Positions 34,406 through 42,140 of a stretch of DNA of 42,484 bases are shown piece after piece. The notes beneath the pieces are model-generated. The model did not search any database. It was not told where the DNA came from and saw nothing but the letters and a program-made list of their open reading frames with translations. The position numbers and the translations under genes were made by a program. Source of the stretch: Bacteroidota bacterium (GTDB lineage Bacteria > Bacteroidota > Bacteroidia > B-17B0 > Aurantibacillaceae); contig JABDDQ010000015.1 of the NCBI GenBank assembly GCA_013287545.1, forward strand, positions 1 through 42,484, given 5' to 3'. How positions within the stretch are numbered: the stretch's first letter is position 1; each line of letters starts with the position of its first letter.

Positions 34406-35606
34406 TAAAAAAATAATTGATGAAGTAACTGCTGCTTTGCAAAGCGGATGGATTACTACCGGGCCCCGCACTAAATTATTTGAAAAAAAACTAACCGAAT
34501 ACTATGGTAATAAAGCAACCCTGTGTTTAAACTCGGCCACTGCGGGTTTAGAAATTATGCTGCGTTGGTTTGGCGTTGGCGCAGGCGATGAAGTTATTTT
34601 ACCTGCCTACACCTATAGTGCTACGGCAAACGTAATTATACATTGCGGAGCAACCCCTGTTTTTGTTGATGTAAATGCTGATGATTTTAACATAGCCATA
34701 AAAGAAATTGAAAAACACATTACTGCAAAAACTAAAGTTATAATGCCGGTTGATTTTGGCGGCCTACCTTGCGATTATGATGAAATAAACACGCTGGTTG
34801 CAAATAAAAAAAACTTGTTCGTTGCTAAAACAGATAACCAAAAAAAACTGGGCAGGATTTTAATTTTGTCTGATTCGGCACACTCGGTTGGGGCAACTTA
34901 CAAAGGCAAAAAAACAGGCTCGTTAACCGATGTATCGGTATTTTCATTTCATGCGGTAAAAAATTTATCTACTGCCGAAGGGGGCTGTGTAGCCCTTAAC
35001 CTACCCGCTCCTTTTGATAATGAAGAAGAATATAAAAAATTATGTGTTAGCACCCTGCACGGACAAAATAAAGATGCACTTGCTAAAACTCAAAAAGGCA
35101 ATTGGAGATATGATATTGTAGAAGCGGGATATAAGTTTAACATGACCGACTTAACTGCTGCCATAGGACTTATAGAGCTTGAGCGTTATGATACTGATAC
35201 GCTGGTAAAACGCAAAGCAATTTGTGCGCAATACACAAATGCTTTAACAAAGCATAGCAATATATTTGAATTACCTGTACAAAAAACAGCCGATAAAGAA
35301 TCGTGTTACCATCTGTACCCTTTGCGTATAAAAAATATCAGCGAAGTACAGCGCGATGAAATTATAAAACACATTTTTGATTACGATGTATCGGTTAATG
35401 TGCATTTTATACCGGTGCCATGCATGAGTTTTTATAAAGGCTTGGGTTACAATATAAAAAATTACCCCGTTACTTATGACAACTATAGCCGAGAAGTTAC
35501 CCTACCTGTGTTTTATGATTTAACTACACAACAAATTGAAACGATTGTAAACGCAGTTGTTCAATCGGTAAGTAAAGTTATCACTCAAAAAAATACACTT
35601 GCTTAA
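34377..35606 (+). CDS. DegT/DnrJ/EryC1-family sugar aminotransferase
   Basis: A 409-residue PLP enzyme that adds an amino group to a nucleotide keto-sugar. FSPPRIDKKIIDEVTAAL and GWITTGPRTKLFEKKL form the family N terminus; GDEVILPAYTYSATANVI is conserved. The cofactor region reads DSAHSVGATY, and the Schiff-base lysine is in SFHAVKNLSTAEGG. The downstream HCNxHFIPV-like stretch is VNVHFIPVPCMSFYK. It starts 29 bases inside the previous gene and overlaps the sugar transferase by eight bases. Together with that enzyme this suggests synthesis of a 4-amino sugar that is then loaded on the lipid carrier. Confidence 0.92.
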   Translation: MIPFSPPRIDKKIIDEVTAALQSGWITTGPRTKLFEKKLTEYYGNKATLCLNSATAGLEIMLRWFGVGAGDEVILPAYTYSATANVIIHCGATPVFVDVNADDFNIAIKEIEKHITAKTKVIMPVDFGGLPCDYDEINTLVANKKNLFVAKTDNQKKLGRILILSDSAHSVGATYKGKKTGSLTDVSVFSFHAVKNLSTAEGGCVALNLPAPFDNEEEYKKLCVSTLHGQNKDALAKTQKGNWRYDIVEAGYKFNMTDLTAAIGLIELERYDTDTLVKRKAICAQYTNALTKHSNIFELPVQKTADKESCYHLYPLRIKNISEVQRDEIIKHIFDYDVSVNVHFIPVPCMSFYKGLGYNIKNYPVTYDNYSREVTLPVFYDLTTQQIETIVNAVVQSVSKVITQKNTLA

Positions 35607-36189
35607 ACGTGCGTTTGATATAGTTTGCTCCTTAACTGGCATTTTAGTTTTGTTGCCTGTTTTTGTAGTACTTGCTTTACTTATTATTTTAGATAGCAGA
35701 GGCGGTATTTTTTACCGACAAGTACGAGTAGGGAAAAACAATAAAGATTTTTTCTTACTAAAATTTAGAACCATGCAAACCGGAGCCGATAAAAAAGGCT
35801 TGCTTACGGTTGGTAATAAAGATAGTCGGGTAACACGTATTGGCTATTATTTACGAAAATATAAAGCAGATGAATTACCCCAGCTTTTTAATGTATTGTT
35901 TGGCAGCATGAGTTTGGTTGGCCCGCGCCCGGAGGTAAGAAAATATGTTGATTTATATAATGCCGAGCAACAAAAAGTTTTAATCGTAAAGCCAGGCATT
36001 ACTGATTACGCATCGATAGAATATTCGAACGAAAATGAAATTTTAGCTAAAGCTGAAAATCCCGAACAGACTTACATAACTGAAATAATGCCGCATAAAC
36101 TTTTGCTTAATTTAAAATATATACGTGAGCAAGGTTTTATTACCGACGTGAAAATTATTTTTAAAACAATTGCAAAAATAGTTTCTTAA
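35599..36189 (+). CDS. Undecaprenyl-phosphate sugar phosphotransferase (PglC-type)
   Basis: A 196-residue small monotopic phosphoglycosyl transferase that starts a lipid-linked glycan. One re-entrant hydrophobic helix (about 8-30) is followed by RGGIFYRQVRVGKNNKDFFL, KFRTMQTGAD, the catalytic Asp-Glu pair in KADELPQLFNVLFGSMSLV and the GPRPE motif. Length matches PglC/WcaJ catalytic cores without extra helices. Start is TTG at 35599, inside the previous gene (eight-base overlap); no ATG fits. It ends the plus-strand cluster, facing the minus-strand small-protein operon after only four bases, with no obvious terminator. Confidence 0.92.
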   Translation: MLKRAFDIVCSLTGILVLLPVFVVLALLIILDSRGGIFYRQVRVGKNNKDFFLLKFRTMQTGADKKGLLTVGNKDSRVTRIGYYLRKYKADELPQLFNVLFGSMSLVGPRPEVRKYVDLYNAEQQKVLIVKPGITDYASIEYSNENEILAKAENPEQTYITEIMPHKLLLNLKYIREQGFITDVKIIFKTIAKIVS

Positions 36190-36193
36190 AATA

Positions 36194-36502
36194 TTACTTC
36201 TTTTTCTTTCTGTCTTTTTCTTTAAGAAAAGCCATAAGCCCATCGTTTACCTTTGTAAGTAAAGCTACTTGCTCGCGCAGGTGTTGAATTTCTTTTTGAA
36301 TAGGGTCGTACTCGGCAGCTATTTTATAGTCGATTTTTAGTTTTAGCTTTTTTATTTTTTCTTTAAACACGGGTTTTATCACTTCTTGTTTATAGAGGTT
36401 GTAAAGCTGCCCGCGCGATATGCCCGTTATTTCAATTACCTCATCAATTGTATAGCTGCTAAAATCTACTGCTTGTTTAAATATTTCGCCTTCTCTGGTC
36501 AT
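36194..36502 (-). CDS. Small helix-turn-helix protein with coiled-coil tail
   Basis: A 102-residue protein. Residues about 18-46 (TIDEVIEITGISRGQLYNLY) look like a MerR/excisionase-like DNA-binding helix-turn-helix. The rest is lysine-rich and helical, with a predicted coiled coil (about 72-95, EIQHLREQVALLTKVND) and a KKKK end. I do not recognise the family. It is the last gene of a four-gene minus-strand operon (17 bases after the immunity-like gene) and could act as the operon's regulator; that is inference. Confidence 0.7.
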   Translation of the reverse strand: MTREGEIFKQAVDFSSYTIDEVIEITGISRGQLYNLYKQEVIKPVFKEKIKKLKLKIDYKIAAEYDPIQKEIQHLREQVALLTKVNDGLMAFLKEKDRKKKK

Positions 36503-36519
36503 GATTGTTGGTTTTTGTG

Positions 36520-36834
36520 TTAGTTGTTTTTTGTGTTGTTTATTAATTTTTGTTTTTGAATAACGAATTCTTCTTCTGTTATAATGCCTTCTTTTTGCAA
36601 GCGGCTGAGTTTTTCTAATAGGGCAATGGTGTGTGCATTTATGTTGGCTTCGGACTGACTTATGATTTTAGTTTGTTTTTTTACCGACCAAGTAAGTGCA
36701 ACTATCCAGCCAATTATAGTCCACCCCAAAAGTAAATTAAGTAAAAACAATTGCAGCACAAATGCTTTTTGGCAAACAATAATGGTTGGCAAAAAGTAAA
36801 TTGGAATTGCAATAAGAATGGCAAGTACCTCCAT
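36520..36834 (-). CDS. Superinfection-immunity-type membrane protein with SHOCT-like tail
   Basis: A 104-residue membrane protein. The N-terminal half reads PIYFLPTIIV and LLNLLLGWTIIGWIVALTW, the core of the phage superinfection immunity (Imm-type) family, two membrane helices. The C-terminal end (about 72-98, LEKLSRLQKEGIITEEEF) is a SHOCT-type short helical motif. The family is named from phage T4 Imm but is mostly found on bacterial chromosomes with unknown role. It lies third in the four-gene operon (seven bases after the lipoprotein gene). Confidence 0.8.
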   Translation of the reverse strand: MEVLAILIAIPIYFLPTIIVCQKAFVLQLFLLNLLLGWTIIGWIVALTWSVKKQTKIISQSEANINAHTIALLEKLSRLQKEGIITEEEFVIQKQKLINNTKNN

Positions 36835-36841
36835 GCTGTTT

Positions 36842-37252
36842 TTATTTACTGCTATTGTTGCTGTTTATATCGGTGCTACCATCGGGGTTATGGGCTTTTA
36901 TTACTTTAAAAGCAGTATCCATTACAAGCATTTGCCAGGTACTTGCCGATGTTGTTTTGTTGCTGTAGTTAATAATGTAGTATTTTATTTTGGGTGCTGC
37001 TTGTAAAGAATCGAACAGCTGTTTGTATTTTAAGCTATCATGCGCTATAAGTAACTGACGTTGTGCTTCGGCTATTTGACGTAAAACATCATCCTGATAA
37101 TCGATGACACTATCGAGTTTACTGTACTCAATGTTTTTGTTATCGGCATCTTTTAAGTAAGCTTGGGCTGATTGGATGGCTCTATCAGTATTGGTAACAG
37201 GTTTACTGCAGGCTACAACAAAAAGTGATAGTATGAGGGTGATTTTTTTCAT
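36842..37252 (-). CDS. Small lipoprotein, paralogue of the next upstream gene
   Basis: A 136-residue protein with lipoprotein signal LSLFVVAC (Cys about 15). The body is hydrophilic and helical. It shares with the 148-residue neighbour the motifs EYSKLDS, the P-K-x-K-Y-Y-I stretch and MDTAFKVI, so the two arose by duplication. I do not recognise a family. It ends in a Ser/Asn-rich tail (DINSNNSSK) that the paralogue lacks. Five bases separate the two genes. Confidence 0.75.
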   Translation of the reverse strand: MKKITLILSLFVVACSKPVTNTDRAIQSAQAYLKDADNKNIEYSKLDSVIDYQDDVLRQIAEAQRQLLIAHDSLKYKQLFDSLQAAPKIKYYIINYSNKTTSASTWQMLVMDTAFKVIKAHNPDGSTDINSNNSSK

Positions 37253-37257
37253 ATAGG

Positions 37258-37704
37258 CTAGTTTGTATCAATTACTTTAAAAGTTGTATCCATTTCGTAG
37301 GTTATGGTGTTACTTTGCAAAATGCCTTGTGCGTTTTTTGCTTGGTTTTTAGCACTTATGTAATAGTGTTTTTGCTTAGGTGTGGCTAAAAGCAAATTTA
37401 ATGTTTTTTGGTATTGGGCTATCGTGTTTTTAATTTCAGTATCGTTGGTATCGGTTTGGATTAGCATGGAATCGTTTTGGTGCTGCGCCAATATAAGTCC
37501 TTTTAGTTGTTCTATTTTTATATCGAGGGTATCGGGGTACTCGTAAGCGCTATCTAATTTACTGTATTCCGTATTTTGGGAGTTGCTACCATTAGGTAGA
37601 TTTTTTACGTATTCGTTTACTGCCACAATAGCCTTATCGCGAATGGTTTGGGATTGGGTACAAGCCACGGTAAAAAGTGTTATTAGAATGATGGCTTTTT
37701 TCAT
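37258..37704 (-). CDS. Small lipoprotein, first gene of the four-gene operon
   Basis: A 148-residue protein with lipoprotein signal LITLFTVAC (Cys about 15), then a helical, Q/N/T-rich body. EYSKLDS, ATPKQKHYYIS and MDTTFKVI match its paralogue downstream, with an extra internal stretch (about 85-105). No known domain is recognised. A weak TACCTTTA lies upstream on the minus strand, near the -7 consensus. The operon order is lipoprotein, lipoprotein, immunity-like membrane protein, HTH protein. Confidence 0.75.
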   Translation of the reverse strand: MKKAIILITLFTVACTQSQTIRDKAIVAVNEYVKNLPNGSNSQNTEYSKLDSAYEYPDTLDIKIEQLKGLILAQHQNDSMLIQTDTNDTEIKNTIAQYQKTLNLLLATPKQKHYYISAKNQAKNAQGILQSNTITYEMDTTFKVIDTN

Positions 37705-37808
37705 TTTAATTGTTTCGTTTTTTGTTTAAAGGTAAAAATTAATGGGAGACGAACTTACGTTTTAGTATTTTTTTGTACTTGTATGGAATATTTTATAAAC
37801 CTCATTAA

Positions 37809-38088
37809 TTTTAGTTGACGGATATGAACTAAGTTTAACACACTAACTAAAACTTTATCAGTTAAAAACAGCATAACACATGTACAAATATTTCTATTTC
37901 GGGTTGTTCTGTTATCTACTTTTCAAGTAAAATATTGCTTAACTACAAAGTATTTTGTTTGGCTGCTGCAATATTTTACAATAAAACAGCCCATTAAACA
38001 GTACAAACACTTGTAAAACAAAATCTTATAAAAAATTATACATAAAATATAAAAACCTTACATATGTAAGGTTTGCACAGTGTTTGTA
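37809..38088. repeat. Gene-free divergent gap with inverted repeats and a 22-bp palindrome
   Basis: The 432-base gap 37705-38136 lies between divergently oriented units and shows no convincing gene. It contains an inverted repeat TTTTAGTT (37809-37816) / AACTAAAA (37845-37852). Further on, a 10-bp inverted repeat TACAAACACT (38002-38011) / AGTGTTTGTA (38079-38088) encloses a perfect 22-bp palindrome at 38053-38074 centred on CATATG. These could be operator sites or an RNA structure in the leader of the plus-strand genes. Confidence 0.6.
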
Positions 38089-38136
38089 TTTTTTTTACAT
38101 AGTAAACAGCGTATGTTTGCTTGCAGCAAAACAAGC

Positions 38137-38409
38137 ATGAGTAACATTACAGCATTTACAGAATTGGTAGGCAACGGTAAAAAAACAGAGTTGTGGCAAG
38201 ATGTGTATACAAAATTGCAAGATGCTCATTTTATTTCGTACGTTGATAATTATGAGCTGAAACATTTTATAGCCGATTTTAAAAAAATATACAAAGGTGC
38301 GCATAGTCCACAACAAATAGTTGATGCGGTAATGGCTTGTTGCAAAAAGCGAGATAAAAAAATTAGCAGCGATCTTTTTGTATTGTTTGTAATAACCAAA
38401 TTAGGTTAA
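38137..38409 (+). CDS. Small protein of unknown function
   Basis: A 90-residue soluble protein if the ATG at 38137 is used (MSNITAFTELVGNGKKTELW). The frame is open to 38080, but the upstream part overlaps the palindrome structure and has an unlikely composition, so I prefer the later start (38113 is another option). The sequence is helical with a Cys pair (MACCKKRDKK). I see no domain I know. Twenty-seven bases separate it from the next gene, so it is probably the first gene of a three-gene unit. Confidence 0.6.
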   Translation: MSNITAFTELVGNGKKTELWQDVYTKLQDAHFISYVDNYELKHFIADFKKIYKGAHSPQQIVDAVMACCKKRDKKISSDLFVLFVITKLG

Positions 38410-38436
38410 CAACTACAAAGAATTAATGTAGCAACA

Positions 38437-38793
38437 ATGACAAAAATTAAAAACATTAATGGTGCCCCGCAACATATTGCTAACTGCAAATGTGGCAGTT
38501 GGCTAAAGCACTGGAAAAAACACAGTGGGCGTAAGTGCCCCACCTTTTGCATTGTTTGCGTTCCCGATTGTTTAGATAAAGTAACCGTGGGTGCATTGGT
38601 GCAAAAAGTAAACGATTCCGATACCAAATGGTATATAGCCCCACTTTGCGAAAACCACGCTGCTACTCCAAATACTGAGTTTAGCATATATAACACCTGG
38701 CCTCTAATTGAAGTTGAATGTGTAGAAGTATGCGAGACTGATTTTTTTTCAAATAAAAAACAAACAGCAATTGATACAAAAAACGTTATATAA
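38437..38793 (+). CDS. Small Cys/His-rich protein, probable zinc-binding family
   Basis: A 118-residue protein with many possible metal ligands: C17, C19, H25, H29, C34, C38, C41, C45, C71 and H74. The wording CKCGSWLKHW, VGALVQK and WYIAPLCENH is shared with small unnamed bacterial proteins I recall (CGCGSWLxHW ... VGAHVQK ... WYIxPLCxxHN), so it is a real family, function unknown. The first Cys block resembles a treble-clef zinc knuckle. It overlaps the possible upstream start of the next gene. Confidence 0.7.
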   Translation: MTKIKNINGAPQHIANCKCGSWLKHWKKHSGRKCPTFCIVCVPDCLDKVTVGALVQKVNDSDTKWYIAPLCENHAATPNTEFSIYNTWPLIEVECVEVCETDFFSNKKQTAIDTKNVI

Positions 38794-38806
38794 ATTAAGT
38801 ACCACA

Positions 38807-39745
38807 ATGCGTAAAATTATGCTGCTGTTATTTATGTATAGCATGTTTACTTTACGTGCTCAAACTGATACTAATACAGTAAACCAACTAAACAAATTAG
38901 CTGATGTATATGAGCAACAAGGCAACTATACAACATCAAACAACTATGCAAACCAAGCGTTACAATTAGCACAACAACTAAATTTTAAAAAAGGCGAGGC
39001 ATCAGCACTTAATAACTTAGGCTTAATACAATATAACCAGGGTAATCTTAGTGAAGCCTTAGGTTTTTATACCAGTAGTTATAAAATCTGTAAAAGCACA
39101 AATTACAAAAACGGCATGGCATCTTTTTTTTGTAATACGGGACTTGTTTATATTGATTTAGAAAACTACAATGAAGCCATTATTAAATATGTAAGCGCTT
39201 TAAAAATATACCAAGCCATACATAATGAAGCAGGTGAGGCATTGTGCTATAACCACTTAGGGACAGTATATGCCAAACAACAAAAATTTACCAAAGCATT
39301 GGCACACCACAACATGGCATTAAAAATACGTGTACAATTACACGATACCCTTGCACTTGCCGATAGCTACCAAAACATAGGTTACATTTATTATTGCAAA
39401 AAAGATTTTAATGAAGCACTAAACTATTACAACCTTGCACTTACAACAAACCTACAAACTAACAATGTGTGGGCACAAGCTTACTCTTATACTTGCTTAG
39501 GTAACACCTACGAAAACGTAAATAATCAAGCACAAGCTCTAAAAAATTACTTAGCTGCCCTGCAAATATACCGGCAGCTTAACAGCATTGACGATTTGGT
39601 GGAGCTATACAGTTCTATTAGTCAGGTTTACACTCAAATTCAAAACTATACTGAGGCCAGTTATTATAAAAGCGAGTACCAAAAACTTACTGAAAAACTA
39701 AACCCCACCAAATACTATTCTACCCAAAATTATTCTACCAATTAG
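38807..39745 (+). CDS. Secreted TPR-repeat protein
   Basis: A 312-residue protein when started at the ATG 38807, which begins a good signal peptide (MRKIMLLLFMYSMFTLRAQ). The TTG at 38771 would overlap the previous gene and spoil the signal. Seven or so TPR units follow with the G-x-x-Y pattern (EASALNNLGLIQYNQGNL, EALCYNHLGTVYAKQQKF, AYSYTCLGNTYENVNNQ). Such arrays often form the sensor half of TPR-type histidine kinases in this phylum, but here no kinase domain follows. The end is Y/T/N-rich. Confidence 0.8.
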   Translation: MRKIMLLLFMYSMFTLRAQTDTNTVNQLNKLADVYEQQGNYTTSNNYANQALQLAQQLNFKKGEASALNNLGLIQYNQGNLSEALGFYTSSYKICKSTNYKNGMASFFCNTGLVYIDLENYNEAIIKYVSALKIYQAIHNEAGEALCYNHLGTVYAKQQKFTKALAHHNMALKIRVQLHDTLALADSYQNIGYIYYCKKDFNEALNYYNLALTTNLQTNNVWAQAYSYTCLGNTYENVNNQAQALKNYLAALQIYRQLNSIDDLVELYSSISQVYTQIQNYTEASYYKSEYQKLTEKLNPTKYYSTQNYSTN

Positions 39746-39809
39746 TTTTTTGTTTTTTGATTAAATAGGTGGGGTTGACGTTTTTTAGCTTCAGCTTCTT
39801 TAAATAGTG

Positions 39810-40163
39810 TTATGCGCTAAGTTCCTGATGGGCTTGTTGCATAACGGCTTTTACTTTAGTGAAACAGGTTTGGATGGTGTCTATTTCTTTACGATCGAAA
39901 GCGAGCGTTTCTATTTGGATTAATTCGTTACCAATAATTAAATCTAAACCAACAAAGGGGATGGTTGATTTCATGTGGTGAGAGATGGAATGGATTTTTT
40001 CGAAATCGGTTTGGGCAATTGCTTTTTCTAACTGAATAACTTCATCAGGGGTTTCAGATAGAAAAATATCAATCATTTCTTTTATGAAGTTAGCATCCCC
40101 TTTAGAAACATCTTTCAGATATTTTAAATCGGTTACTTTTTGCGGAAACATGACTGTTGGCAT
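39810..40163 (-). CDS. Histidine phosphotransfer (Hpt) protein
   Basis: A 117-residue four-helix protein. The phospho-acceptor motif SHHMKST places the His at 62 (H-x-x-K spacing of Hpt domains), inside EKIHSISHHMKSTIPFVG. It begins directly after the stop of the hybrid kinase gene, so it is the phosphorelay partner that takes phosphate from the kinase receiver domain. No output domain is attached. The second Met at 5 is an alternative start. Confidence 0.9.
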   Translation of the reverse strand: MPTVMFPQKVTDLKYLKDVSKGDANFIKEMIDIFLSETPDEVIQLEKAIAQTDFEKIHSISHHMKSTIPFVGLDLIIGNELIQIETLAFDRKEIDTIQTCFTKVKAVMQQAHQELSA

Positions 40164-42002
40164 TTAGTGTATAGTAAAGGTAACATTAATATATTTTGAA
40201 AGAATGTTATTTAAATCTAATTCTTTAATGGGTTTAGATATATAATCCGTCATACCGAAGCTAATACATTTTTCGCGTTCGCCGGGCATGGCATGTGCGG
40301 TCATAGCTATAATGGGCAAGGTTAGTTTTAACTCATGGCGGATATAATCGGTAGTTTCGTAACCGTTCATTTCGGGCATTTGTATATCCATTAAAATAAG
40401 GTTATAGGTTTTGGCTTTTAATTTTTCTACAGCAAGTTTGCCATTGCCACAAATATCAAAATCAAATCCTAAATCTTTAAGCATTAAACCTGCCAGTTTT
40501 TGGTTTAGTAAATTATCTTCTACTACTAATACATGCACTTTATCTTCTACATTCACCTTTTCTATTTTTTCGGTTTCAGTTTTTACTTCCTCTTCCATGT
40601 TTTCGGCAACTTTGTAGGGAATGGTAAATGTAAACGTTGAGCCTTTGCCTTTTGTACTTTCTACCCCAATGGTACCAGCCTGCAACTCCACTAATTTTTT
40701 AGCGATAGATAAACCTAAACCCGTACCGCCATAAATGCGCGACGTGTCGGATTTTGCTTGTGTAAAACGCTCAAATATTTCTGAAATTTTTTCTTGCGAG
40801 ATACCTATTCCGGTATCTTGCACCTTAAAGGTGATGGTTACATTTTGTTCATCAATTTTTTCGGCATTTACCAAAACATTTATAGAGCCTTCTCTGGTAA
40901 ATTTTAAAGCGTTGCCAATAAGGTTAATTAAAATTTGGGTAAGGCGTGTTGGGTCGCCCATTATTAATGAGGGTACGTTATTTGCAATGGTTAATGTAAC
41001 AGGCACCTTTTTTTCTTTAGCCTGTACAAAAAACATGGTGGTTACCGAGTGGAGCAAACTGGGAAGATTAAATCTGATTTCTTCGATACGAACCATGCCG
41101 GCTTCTATTTTAGAAAAATCTAAAATATCGTTCACAATAGCCAATAAATTTTCGCCCGAACTTTGTATGGCTTTTGCATAATCCTGCTGCTCGGCATTTA
41201 AGTGTGTTTTATTTAAGCGATGATTAAAACCCAAAATAGCATTAAGGGGTGTACGAATTTCATGACTCATATTGGCCATAAACTGCTCTTTTATAATGGC
41301 GGCGTCTTCGGCTTTTTTTTGCGTAATCATTAATTCCTTTTCAAGCTTTTCGCGTTTGTTTACATCGCGGTACAAAATCCAAACACAAAGCACTACCAAT
41401 AAAAATGCAAACACATAAGCCGATGTGTCCATTTGTTTTACACGCTCGCTGGCCTGTTGGTTACGTGCCATAATTTCGGCAAACTTAGCTTCTTCTATAG
41501 CATGTATTTTTTCGAACTCGGCAATAATATGTGCCATTAATAATTTGCCTTTGCCCAATTTAATAAGCTTAATTGATTTTTGCGGACTAAGCTGGTACTG
41601 AAACATAACCTCATCGGTAAATTGTATTTCGGCGTTTAACAGTTTTACCAATGTATCAATCGATGCTTGTTGCTCCTTATTGGGCGACAGGTGTTTTAAA
41701 TTTTTAAACTTGGTTACTATATTTGCCAGGTACGATTCGTTTTTGCTTAAAAGACTATCGTTGCCGGTAAGCACATAACCTTTTACACGGCTTTCGAAAA
41801 AAACAACCGAAGTTTTTATAGATTCAATTTCGGTAGATATTTTAGTGGAGTTTGATAACTCCTGTTGCGAGGAAATAACATCAGCTATGCTGCGATTAAG
41901 TCCATACTGAACACCAATTAAAACAAGTAAAACAGCGGCAAAGCCAATGCCTATTTTTGCTTTAATATCAATGTTCCATATTTTTTTCATTTGCGAAACC
42001 AT
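40164..42002 (-). CDS. Hybrid sensor histidine kinase with CHASE3-type sensor
   Basis: A 612-residue membrane kinase. TM1 is at about 17-35, an all-helical periplasmic CHASE3-type domain at about 36-192 and TM2 at about 195-212. HisKA has FMANMSHEIRTPLNAILGF (phospho-His 247), and HATPase carries LINLIGNALKFT, the DTGIGI box and GTGLGLSIAKKL. A receiver domain (about 490-605) has VVEDN acidic residues and phospho-Asp 539 in LMDIQMPEMNG, plus the Thr and Lys switch residues (MTAHA, SKP). All catalytic residues are present. With the Hpt gene downstream and the receiver protein upstream it forms a phosphorelay set. Confidence 0.95.
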   Translation of the reverse strand: MVSQMKKIWNIDIKAKIGIGFAAVLLVLIGVQYGLNRSIADVISSQQELSNSTKISTEIESIKTSVVFFESRVKGYVLTGNDSLLSKNESYLANIVTKFKNLKHLSPNKEQQASIDTLVKLLNAEIQFTDEVMFQYQLSPQKSIKLIKLGKGKLLMAHIIAEFEKIHAIEEAKFAEIMARNQQASERVKQMDTSAYVFAFLLVVLCVWILYRDVNKREKLEKELMITQKKAEDAAIIKEQFMANMSHEIRTPLNAILGFNHRLNKTHLNAEQQDYAKAIQSSGENLLAIVNDILDFSKIEAGMVRIEEIRFNLPSLLHSVTTMFFVQAKEKKVPVTLTIANNVPSLIMGDPTRLTQILINLIGNALKFTREGSINVLVNAEKIDEQNVTITFKVQDTGIGISQEKISEIFERFTQAKSDTSRIYGGTGLGLSIAKKLVELQAGTIGVESTKGKGSTFTFTIPYKVAENMEEEVKTETEKIEKVNVEDKVHVLVVEDNLLNQKLAGLMLKDLGFDFDICGNGKLAVEKLKAKTYNLILMDIQMPEMNGYETTDYIRHELKLTLPIIAMTAHAMPGEREKCISFGMTDYISKPIKELDLNNILSKYINVTFTIH

Positions 42003-42030
42003 ATAGATTAGCTATCTAATTTAGAAAAAA

Positions 42031-42065
42031 TAGCTGAACCACCCCCAATGGTAGTTCAGCTTTTT
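42031..42065 (-). terminator. Bidirectional terminator between the receiver gene and the kinase gene
   Basis: AGCTGAACCACC (42032-42043) pairs with GGTAGTTCAGCT (42050-42061, one mismatch). T runs follow on both strands (TTTTT on plus, TTTTTT on minus). On the minus strand it would end the receiver-protein transcript about 30 bases before the kinase start. Confidence 0.75.
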
Positions 42066-42135
42066 GTTGTTGTTTGTTGTTGTTTGTTGTTGTTGTTTGT
42101 TGTTGTCGTTTGTTTTTATTTGTTGTTGTTTGTTA
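42062..42135. repeat. TTG/TTTG microsatellite
   Basis: About 70 bases built from TTGTTGTTTG-type units with a few interruptions (TTGTCG, TTTTTATTTG). It lies between the receiver gene stop and the terminator. Such simple repeats can change length by slippage; here it is outside any gene. Confidence 0.7.
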
Positions 42136-42140
42136 TAGGG

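Noticed and set aside
38406-38807. 133-residue minus-strand frame opposite the Cys-rich protein gene
   Set aside because: The plus-strand protein has a recognisable family wording and fits its operon; the minus-strand frame has none.
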